Positions 6,325 to 10,899 of a stretch of DNA of 10,899 nucleotides are shown one piece after another (position 1 is the first letter of the stretch; each line of letters begins with the position of its first letter). The position numbers were made by a program, and so were the translations under genes. Where the stretch lies: assembly GCA_900766735.1 (NCBI GenBank), contig CAAFWO010000020.1:1-10899 (forward strand). Direction: 5' to 3'. Origin of the DNA: Clostridia bacterium. GTDB lineage: Bacteria; Bacillota; Clostridia; CAKSNL01; HGM11501. The notes below the pieces were generated by a model that saw nothing but the letters and a program-made list of their open reading frames with translations, had not been told where the DNA came from and did not search any database.

Positions 6325-6492
6325 TTAACAGCAGGATCTGTTTTTGAAAGTAGAGCACTCTGTCTCACATGCCTTACATGCATTGCCGGATTCAACCTTG
6401 ATCGAGGTTGCGTGGCAAGCATGATTCTTGTTGTACTCGCATTTTTCAGCGTCGCAAGTGATTCCGTCCAAACGATGTGTGTTCTTTTCCAT
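6325..6492 (-). CDS. DUF1540-like cysteine-rich small protein
   Basis: This is a 55-aa protein with eight cysteines (C13, C18, C26, C39, C42, C46, C54, C55). The pattern, CDAEKCEYNKNHACHATSIKV then ETECSTF, matches my recollection of DUF1540, a short Firmicute domain with conserved cysteines and an N-x-x-C-x-A-x-x-I-x-V core. Metal binding is likely from the cysteine spacing, but no biochemical role is established to my knowledge. It ends in Cys-Cys. The start is an ATG at 6492-6490, with an AAAGGAAAG-type ribosome binding site about 11 nt upstream on the minus strand. It is convergent with thrC, shares a bidirectional terminator with it, and is divergent from the metallophosphoesterase. It has no signal peptide. 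SCIFF-type peptides (ScfA), also cysteine-rich, were considered but have a different spacing. Confidence 0.8.
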   Translation of the reverse strand: MEKNTHRLDGITCDAEKCEYNKNHACHATSIKVESGNACKACETECSTFKNRSCC

Positions 6493-6512
6493 AGAGAAAA
6501 CTTTCCTTTCAT

Positions 6513-6557
6513 CGGCCGAAGGTATATCCGGATCGGTCGATTCGGATATACCGGCCG
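6513..6557. repeat. 45-nt long hairpin/dyad in the divergent intergenic region
   Basis: GGTATATCCG (6521-6530) and CGGATATACC (6543-6552) are perfect inverted repeats. The pairing continues inward through a G-T wobble and ATCG/CGAT (6532-6535 with 6538-6541), and outward through CGGCC/GGCCG (6513-6517 with 6553-6557) past a 3-nt GAA bulge. TTTTTAT follows on the + strand. It begins 20 nt upstream of the cysteine-rich gene's start codon and, given the likely -10 at 6563-6568, would form the very 5' end of that gene's mRNA. Confidence 0.85.
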
Positions 6558-6561
6558 TTTT

Positions 6562-6568
6562 TATAATA
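6562..6568. promoter_or_regulatory. Candidate overlapping -10 elements for the divergent genes
   Basis: TTATAATA here reads as TATAAT on the + strand (6562-6567, consensus) and as TATTAT on the minus strand (6568-6563). Neither has a recognisable -35 at 16-18 bp, so the promoters would need an activator or are wrongly placed. A palindrome at 6571-6584 abuts this site. Confidence 0.4.
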
Positions 6569-6570
6569 AA

Positions 6571-6584
6571 GTACCCGTGGGTAC
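6571..6584. promoter_or_regulatory. Perfect palindrome GTACCC-GT-GGGTAC, possible operator
   Basis: This is a 6-bp perfect inverted repeat with a 2-nt centre. It lies just downstream of the + strand -10 and in the spacer region of the minus-strand one, a usual place for a repressor site. TACCC-N2-GGGTA resembles CsoR/RcnR-family operators (copper, nickel or persulfide sensors), from memory. No regulator gene is in the window. Confidence 0.45.
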
Positions 6585-6597
6585 TGGTGATATTGTT

Positions 6598-6616
6598 CGC
6601 ACACCGTGCGGTTTTT
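6598..6616 (+). terminator. Small GC hairpin with T-tail in the metallophosphoesterase leader
   Basis: CGCAC (6598-6602) and GTGCG (6606-6610) form a 5-bp stem with an ACC loop, followed by GTTTTTATT. It looks like a weak terminator but lies 26 nt before a start codon, so it may act as an attenuator, or simply as leader structure. Confidence 0.4.
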
Positions 6617-6641
6617 ATTCAAAAATGAGGAGAAATTTTAA

Positions 6642-7319
6642 ATGTCAATTTACGCGATCTCCGATCTGCATCTGCCTCTCGGCGTTAAAAAGCCGATGGA
6701 TGTTTTCGGAATACGATGGAACAATTATGTCGAACGCATAAAAGAAAACTGGATAAACACCGTTACGGAAGAGGACTATGTCATCATCTCGGGCGATATT
6801 TCGTGGGCGACGTATTTGTCAGAGGCGACGGCCGACCTTGAATTTATAAATTCGCTCCCGGGAACGAAGATATTATCGCGCGGAAATCACGATTACTGGT
6901 GGACGACGCTTAAAAAAATGAACGAGCTTAAGAAAAAGGAAGGGTTTGACAAAATTAATTTTTTGCAGAACGATTCCTATATGATAGGATCGGTAGCTGT
7001 CGCCGGGTGCAGAGGATGGATAACACCGCTTGAAAAAAAGTTTGGCAGGGAAGACGAGAAAATATACAAGCGCGAGCTTTTGAGAATGGAAATGTCGATA
7101 AACGACGCCGTTAAAAAAGGCGCCCAAAAGATTATTTTGTCGACCCACTATCCGCCGCTTTCCGGATTTTATGAGATTATCGAAAAATATAATGTCGATA
7201 TAGCCCTCTACGGGCATCTGCACCACGAAACAATGGGTAGTTATGTCGAAATTTCCGAGCGAACGAAGCTTGTTTCTTGTGACTATTTATCATTTTTCCC
7301 CGAAAAAATTATTCTTTGA
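6642..7319 (+). CDS. Calcineurin-like metallophosphoesterase
   Basis: This 225-aa protein has every metal-binding motif of the calcineurin-like phosphoesterases: D8 and H10 (SDLHLP), D52 (SGDISW), N82-H83 (RGNHDYWW), H169 (STHYPP), and H192/H194 (GHLHHE). These bind two metals in a phosphoester hydrolase. The substrate cannot be told from the sequence; a clade of roughly this size, annotated only as predicted phosphohydrolase, is common in Clostridia. It has no signal peptide or membrane segment, so it is probably cytoplasmic. GAGGAG (6627-6632) precedes the ATG at 6642. It is transcribed away from the cysteine-rich gene across the dyad-rich region. No GC-rich terminator follows, so read-through into tig is possible, although tig has its own promoter. 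Confidence 0.92.
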   Translation: MSIYAISDLHLPLGVKKPMDVFGIRWNNYVERIKENWINTVTEEDYVIISGDISWATYLSEATADLEFINSLPGTKILSRGNHDYWWTTLKKMNELKKKEGFDKINFLQNDSYMIGSVAVAGCRGWITPLEKKFGREDEKIYKRELLRMEMSINDAVKKGAQKIILSTHYPPLSGFYEIIEKYNVDIALYGHLHHETMGSYVEISERTKLVSCDYLSFFPEKIIL

Positions 7320-7328
7320 AAATTTTAC

Positions 7329-7356
7329 TTGAAAAATTTTTGATATATGGTATAAT
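7329..7356 (+). promoter_or_regulatory. Extended -10 promoter of the tig-clpP-clpX operon
   Basis: TTGAAA (7329-7334), a 16-bp spacer ending in an extended -10 TGG (7348-7350), then consensus TATAAT (7351-7356). The leader is about 55 nt. It can form GCTAAAC/GTTTGGC (7371-7377 with 7391-7397, one G-U pair), a weak hairpin with a 13-nt loop. No CtsR or CIRCE-type heat-shock operator was recognised. Confidence 0.85.
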
Positions 7357-7419
7357 ATTATTTTAGATAGGCTAAACTTGGATTACTATGGTTTGGCGGT
7401 TCAGAAAGGATGAAATGAT

Positions 7420-8880
7420 ATGAGTTACACACTTGAAAATGTGGAAAAGAACAAGGTAAAGCTTACCATAGAGGTAGCTTCGGAGCTGTTCGAGGACGGA
7501 ATGAAAAAGTCCTACCAGAAAAACGTTAAATACATTAACGTTCCCGGTTTCCGTAAGGGTAAAGCTCCCAGAAAGATGATTGAGAAAATGTACGGGCCCG
7601 CTGTATTTTATGAGGACGCTGTCAACTTTATTATACCCGATGCATATGATGAAGCAGTAAAGGAAGCTGACATTCATCCCGTATCACAGCCGGAGATTGA
7701 TATAGTTACTATCGGCGAGGCTGATAAGCCTTTTGTTTTCACGGCTGAGGTTTTCACAAAGCCTGAGGTTAAACTCGGTACATACAAGGGCGTTGAGATC
7801 GAAAAGGTTGAAAACAAGGTGACCGACGCTGATGTTGATGCTGAAGTCGCATCTATGCGCGAGAAGAATTCCAGAATGGTTACAGTTGAGGACAGAGCGG
7901 CTGAAAACGGCGACATCACAACGATCGACTTTGAGGGATTCTGCGACGGCGTTGCTTTCGAAGGCGGCAAGGGCACAGACTATGAGCTCACTTTGGGAAG
8001 CGGAACATTCATTCCCGGGTTTGAAGAGCAGATCGTCGGCAAGAAGATCGGCGAGGAGTTTGACGTTAATGTGAAGTTCCCCGAGGAGTATCACTCCGAA
8101 GAGCTTAAGGGTAAAGACGCTGTATTTAAAGTAACTCTTAAGGGCATCAAGGTTAAGGAGCTCCCGACACTTGACGATGAGTTCGCAAAGGATGTCAGTG
8201 AGTTTGACACACTTGACGCGCTTAAGGAAGATATAAAGGCAAAGCTCACAAAAGAGGCTGAGAATAAGACAAAGGCTGAGATCGAAAACAGAGCATTGGA
8301 AGCGGCTGTTGAAGGCGCTGAAATTGACCTTCCCGAGTGTATGGTGGATAATCAGGTCGAGAAAATGCTTGAAGATTATGCATACAGATTAAAGAGTCAG
8401 GGTATAGATATGAAGATGTATCTTCAGTATACTCAGATGACGGAAGATCAGTTAAAGGAGCAGATGAAGCCCTCTGCTAAACAGCAGGTTCTCGGAAGCC
8501 TCGTTCTGGAGAAGATCGCAGAGCTTGAAAAGCTTGAAGCGACCGACGAGGACATCGAGAAGGAATTTGACAAGATCGCGGAGACCTATAAGATGGAAAA
8601 AGACAAGATCAGAGAGCTTATGGGCGCTAATATCGATGCGATGAAGCAGGATATAGTTACAAACAAGGCTCTTGATGTTTTGGCTGAAAACGCTAAGCAG
8701 ACCAAGAAGAAAGCGGAGAAGAAGGCCGACAAGGAAGACGGCGAAAAGCCCGCGGCTAAGAAGACTGCGGCAAAGAAGCCGGCCGCTAAAAAGACGACCG
8801 CTAAGAAAGAAACCGCAACCGAAGAGGCACCCAAAAAGAGAACGACAAAGAAGGCAGACAAGGAAAAATCAGCTGAATGA
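7420..8880 (+). CDS. tig: Trigger factor, with a Lys/Ala-rich C-terminal tail
   Basis: Trigger factor is the ribosome-bound chaperone that shelters nascent chains, and it carries a peptidyl-prolyl isomerase domain. The N-terminal ribosome-binding domain holds the signature GFRKGKAP (43-50). The FKBP-type isomerase domain covers about 163-240, and the chaperone arms fill about 250-425. At 486 aa it is some 50-60 residues longer than usual (about 430). The extra part (about 427-486) is a low-complexity tail dominated by Lys, Ala, Thr and Glu, with AAKK-type repeats resembling histone H1 or bacterial nucleoid-associated tails. The ATG at 7420 follows AAAGGA (7405-7410). The gene heads an operon with clpP (20-nt gap) and clpX, a classic pairing of folding with ATP-dependent proteolysis. 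Confidence 0.96.
   Translation: MSYTLENVEKNKVKLTIEVASELFEDGMKKSYQKNVKYINVPGFRKGKAPRKMIEKMYGPAVFYEDAVNFIIPDAYDEAVKEADIHPVSQPEIDIVTIGEADKPFVFTAEVFTKPEVKLGTYKGVEIEKVENKVTDADVDAEVASMREKNSRMVTVEDRAAENGDITTIDFEGFCDGVAFEGGKGTDYELTLGSGTFIPGFEEQIVGKKIGEEFDVNVKFPEEYHSEELKGKDAVFKVTLKGIKVKELPTLDDEFAKDVSEFDTLDALKEDIKAKLTKEAENKTKAEIENRALEAAVEGAEIDLPECMVDNQVEKMLEDYAYRLKSQGIDMKMYLQYTQMTEDQLKEQMKPSAKQQVLGSLVLEKIAELEKLEATDEDIEKEFDKIAETYKMEKDKIRELMGANIDAMKQDIVTNKALDVLAENAKQTKKKAEKKADKEDGEKPAAKKTAAKKPAAKKTTAKKETATEEAPKKRTTKKADKEKSAE
8752..8808 (+). repeat. AAKK-type pentapeptide repeats in the trigger factor tail
   Basis: Residues 445-463 repeat with period five: AAKKT, AAKKP, AAKKT, TAKK. The codons vary between copies (AAG and AAA for Lys, GCG/GCA/GCT/GCC for Ala), so this is a repeat at the protein level rather than a recent DNA slippage product. 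Confidence 0.85.
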
Positions 8881-8900
8881 TCATAAGGAGGCTTTAAAGA

Positions 8901-9476
8901 GTGGTAAACAATATGAGCGACAGAGAAGAGCATTCCGGCGAGAGCATTTATTCGAGGCTTTTGAAGGACAGGATCATTTTCTTGAACGGCGGGATCGACA
9001 ATGCCGTTGCGTGCAGTATTATTGCACAGCTTTTATATCTTGAAAGCGAAGATCCCGATAAGGATATTTGCCTTTATATCAATTGCCCCGGCGGCTCTGT
9101 TAGCGACGGACTTGCGATCTATGACACGATGAAGTATATCAAATGCGATGTTTCGACTATCTGCATCGGTATGGCGGCATCGATGGGCGCATTCTTATTG
9201 TCAAGCGGAACTGAAGGAAAGAGGATCGCACTTCCGAACAGTGAGATTATGATCCATCAGCCTTCGCTCAGCAATGTGTACCAGGGTCAGGCGTCCGATG
9301 TTGAGATTATGACAAATCAGATGATGCGCATTAAAGATAAGCTCAACAGGATACTTTCCGAGAACACAAAGCAGCCGCTTGAAAAGGTTATCGGCGACAC
9401 TGAGCGTGACTATTATCTTACTGCCCAAGAAGCCTGCGATTACGGTATAATCGATAAGATTATATCTCATAGGTAA
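8901..9476 (+). CDS. clpP: ATP-dependent Clp protease proteolytic subunit ClpP
   Basis: ClpP is a serine peptidase that forms a tetradecameric barrel and degrades proteins fed by ClpX or ClpC. The triad is complete: S94 (GMAASMGAFLL), H119 (IMIHQPS) and D170 (DTERDYY). Most of the family landmarks are canonical (IYSRLLKDRIIFL, IAQLLYLESEDPDKDI, STICIGMAAS). Oddities are INCPGGS where INSPGGS is usual, several extra cysteines, and a short N-terminus: the usual VIEQTxRGE lead-in that forms the axial loop is not seen before IYSRLL. AAGGAGG at 8885-8891 favours the GTG at 8901 (9-nt spacing; 191 aa) over the ATG at 8913 (21 nt away). It lies 20 nt after tig and 21 nt before clpX, so all three are co-transcribed. 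Confidence 0.95.
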   Translation: MVNNMSDREEHSGESIYSRLLKDRIIFLNGGIDNAVACSIIAQLLYLESEDPDKDICLYINCPGGSVSDGLAIYDTMKYIKCDVSTICIGMAASMGAFLLSSGTEGKRIALPNSEIMIHQPSLSNVYQGQASDVEIMTNQMMRIKDKLNRILSENTKQPLEKVIGDTERDYYLTAQEACDYGIIDKIISHR

Positions 9477-9497
9477 TAAACCTTTTGGAGGATTTAT

Positions 9498-10769
9498 ATG
9501 AATAAGGACTCAGAAAGAAAGCAAGTATGCTGTTCGTTTTGCGGCAAAGGGCAAGATGAAGTCAAACGCCTCATTGCCGGTCCCGGAGTGTATATCTGCG
9601 ACGAATGCATAGAGCTGTGTTATGACCTCGTGACGGAAGAAAATGACGAATTTGATTTTCCTGCTTCTTCTGAGGGAATGGGGGAGCTTAAGCTCCTTAC
9701 TCCGGCGGAGATCAAAGAAAAGCTTGATGAATATGTTATCGGCCAGGACAAGGCAAAAAAAAGCCTTGCCGTGGCCGTATATAACCACTATAAGAGAATC
9801 ACAAAAAAAATGGATTCCGACGTGGAAATTCAAAAGAGCAATATCCTGTTTTTAGGTCCGACCGGTGTCGGAAAGACCTATATGGCGCAGACTTTGGCGA
9901 AGATTTTGGACGTTCCTTTCGCTATTGCGGACGCGACGTCGTTGACGGAGGCCGGATATGTCGGCGAGGATGTTGAAAATATTCTCCTAAAGCTTTTGCA
10001 GGCCGCGGATTTTGACATTGAAAGGGCACAGCGCGGTATAATTTATGTTGACGAGATCGATAAGATCTCAAGGCGCTCGGAGAATCCTTCAATAACGCGC
10101 GATGTAAGCGGTGAAGGCGTTCAGCAGGCGCTGTTGAAGATTCTTGAAGGCACGGTTGCAAACGTACCTCCGCAAGGCGGAAGAAAACATCCGCATCAAG
10201 AATTTATACCTTTTGATACGACAAATGTTTTGTTCATTTGCAGCGGCGCGTTTGACGGGCTGGAGAAGATCATTAAAAAGAGACTCGGATCAAATGTTGT
10301 CGGCTTCGGAAGCAATATCGACAGCAAGACGGAGCAGACGACAGGCGAGTATTTTTCGAAGGTAGAGCCTCAGGATCTTTTGAAATTCGGGCTCATTCCG
10401 GAGTTTATCGGAAGACTTCCGATAGTCGTTGCGTTAAACAACCTCGACAAGGAAGCACTCATCAACATTCTCACAAAGCCCAAGAATGCTATTATAAAGC
10501 AGTACAAGGCTCTCTGCGGATATGACGGAGCAGACCTTGAGTTTACACCCGAAGCGCTTGACGCGATTGCCGATAAGGCGATAAAGCGTGCTACCGGCGC
10601 GAGAGGTTTAAGGGCGATCATCGAGGAGATAATGGGCGATGTGATGTTCTCCGCACCGTCGGATAAGACGATTGAAAAGATCGTCGTAACGAAGGAGGCT
10701 GTTGAAAAGACAGCGCCGGTTACGATCGTGAGAAAAACTGAACGGAAAAAGACCGGAACCGAAGGATAA
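9498..10769 (+). CDS. clpX: ATP-dependent Clp protease ATP-binding subunit ClpX
   Basis: ClpX is the AAA+ unfoldase that recognises substrates and threads them into ClpP. At 423 aa it is full length. The zinc-binding domain has C12-C15 and C34-C37 (CSFC and CDEC). Walker A is GPTGVGKT (120-127) and Walker B is IIYVDEIDKI (181-190). Pore loops are GYVG (153-156) and RKH (229-231). The sensor-2 region is GARGLR (367-372), and R306 in EFIGRLP is the probable arginine finger. The ClpP-docking loop reads VGF (268-270) in place of the textbook IGF, a conservative variant. GGAGG (9487-9491) precedes the ATG. No hairpin terminator follows before the insertion sequence begins, some 30 nt on. Confidence 0.97.
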   Translation: MNKDSERKQVCCSFCGKGQDEVKRLIAGPGVYICDECIELCYDLVTEENDEFDFPASSEGMGELKLLTPAEIKEKLDEYVIGQDKAKKSLAVAVYNHYKRITKKMDSDVEIQKSNILFLGPTGVGKTYMAQTLAKILDVPFAIADATSLTEAGYVGEDVENILLKLLQAADFDIERAQRGIIYVDEIDKISRRSENPSITRDVSGEGVQQALLKILEGTVANVPPQGGRKHPHQEFIPFDTTNVLFICSGAFDGLEKIIKKRLGSNVVGFGSNIDSKTEQTTGEYFSKVEPQDLLKFGLIPEFIGRLPIVVALNNLDKEALINILTKPKNAIIKQYKALCGYDGADLEFTPEALDAIADKAIKRATGARGLRAIIEEIMGDVMFSAPSDKTIEKIVVTKEAVEKTAPVTIVRKTERKKTGTEG

Positions 10770-10802
10770 AAAGCATAATAAAAAAGAGTTTGTTCTTTGA
10801 TG

Positions 10803-10842
10803 ATATGCACCCCAAAAGTTAGACACTTTTGGAGGTGCATAT
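10803..10842 (+). promoter_or_regulatory. Terminal hairpin masking the transposase ribosome binding site
   Basis: The left arm (10803-10819) pairs with the right arm (10825-10842) over 17 bp, with a single bulged A at 10833 and a TAGAC loop. The right arm contains the TTTTGGAGG ribosome binding site of the transposase. TTTT follows the stem, so it may also act as a terminator. Transcripts reading in from clpX would fold this and be poorly translated. Confidence 0.75.
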
Positions 10843-10846
10843 TTTT

Positions 10847-10899
10847 ATGAGCAAAAAAGGGCAAAAACAAAGAAAGTACTCGCCAGAATTCAAAGCATC
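10847..10899 (+). CDS. Transposase OrfA-like N-terminus (partial)
   Basis: Only 17 codons are visible: MSKKGQKQRKYSPEFKA. The K-Y-S-x-E-F-K-x wording is typical of the first helix of IS3-family OrfA, a helix-turn-helix DNA-binding protein. The ATG at 10847 follows GGAGG at 10831-10835 by 11 nt, inside the hairpin described above. The rest lies beyond the window, so function and intactness cannot be judged. Confidence 0.6.
   Translation, partial: MSKKGQKQRKYSPEFKA

Larger units (their letters stand above)
10801..10899 (+). mobile_element. Left end of an IS3-family-like insertion sequence (runs off the window)
   Basis: A TG at 10801 starts a segment containing CCCCAAAAGTTAGACA, a wording I associate with the ends of IS3-family elements, followed within 50 nt by a transposase-like start (see 10847). 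The true left boundary may be up to a few bases either way (a TGA repeats at 10798). The right end and target duplication lie outside the window. It sits about 30 nt after clpX, so it probably inserted between clpX and its former downstream neighbour. Family assignment is from memory. Confidence 0.6.

Noticed and set aside
6325..6492. Reading the cysteine-rich gene as a SCIFF (ScfA) peptide, a radical-SAM maturase substrate
   Set aside because: Cysteine spacing does not fit the six-cysteine SCIFF pattern, and no ScfB-type radical-SAM gene is beside it. DUF1540 fits better.
5835..6512. 225-codon minus-strand frame under the 3' half of thrC
   Set aside because: It is antisense to a well-supported thrC and to the convergent terminator, has no ribosome binding site that I can see, and its protein resembles nothing known to me.
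6412..6741. Plus-strand frame of 109 codons across the divergent intergenic region
   Set aside because: It runs through the dyads and into the metallophosphoesterase in another frame, and opposes the cysteine-rich gene. No ribosome binding site or family likeness.
7388..7423. 11-codon frame before tig (MVWRFRKDEMI) whose stop overlaps the tig start as ATGA
   Set aside because: Only a weak TTGGA lies upstream, and a strong AAAGGA serves tig directly. Probably chance.

Overview
The window is a compact stretch of core chromosome, probably from an anaerobic Clostridia-type Firmicute; an Oscillospirales/Ruminococcaceae-like member is my guess. The evidence is strong AGGAGG-type ribosome binding sites, near-consensus sigma-A promoters, U-tailed hairpin terminators, the rplU-prp-rpmA order with an N-terminally extended L27, the tig-clpP-clpX order, a short (441 aa) clostridial-type Pgi and a DUF1540-like cysteine-rich peptide. 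Base composition looks even throughout, and almost all genes lie on the + strand.

Layout. Positions 2-1124 hold the 3' part of rimO (ribosomal protein S12 methylthiotransferase), overlapping pgsA (phosphatidylglycerophosphate synthase). Positions 1127-2192 are a self-contained ribosomal operon: promoter, structured leader, rplU, prp and rpmA, closed by an 11-bp perfect-stem terminator. Prp is the protease expected to trim the extended L27 encoded next to it. Positions 2206-4215 carry a consensus promoter, a histidine phosphatase and pgi. Positions 4217-4704 carry a promoter and a small P-loop protein of unknown role. Positions 4703-6312 hold a large hairpin with a candidate 14-codon leader ORF, then thrC and a bidirectional terminator.

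Positions 6325-6641 are the least ordinary part. A 55-aa cysteine-rich gene lies on the minus strand, convergent with thrC and divergent from the next gene. The roughly 150-bp divergent intergenic region holds three consecutive dyads: a 45-nt hairpin, a CsoR-like palindrome and a small T-tailed hairpin. A calcineurin-type metallophosphoesterase follows at 6642-7319.

Positions 7329-10769 form the proteostasis operon tig-clpP-clpX, behind an extended -10 promoter. Trigger factor folds nascent chains, while ClpXP unfolds and degrades client proteins. Trigger factor has an unusual Lys/Ala-rich C-terminal tail, and ClpP has an atypical short N-terminus. The window ends in the left end of what looks like an IS3-family insertion sequence, about 30 nt after clpX. 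A terminal hairpin there would mask the transposase ribosome binding site.

I saw no tRNA, rRNA or CRISPR array. I found no clear new multi-gene system. The best leads are the 6325-6641 regulatory region with its cysteine-rich peptide, the thrC leader, and the uncharacterised P-loop protein.
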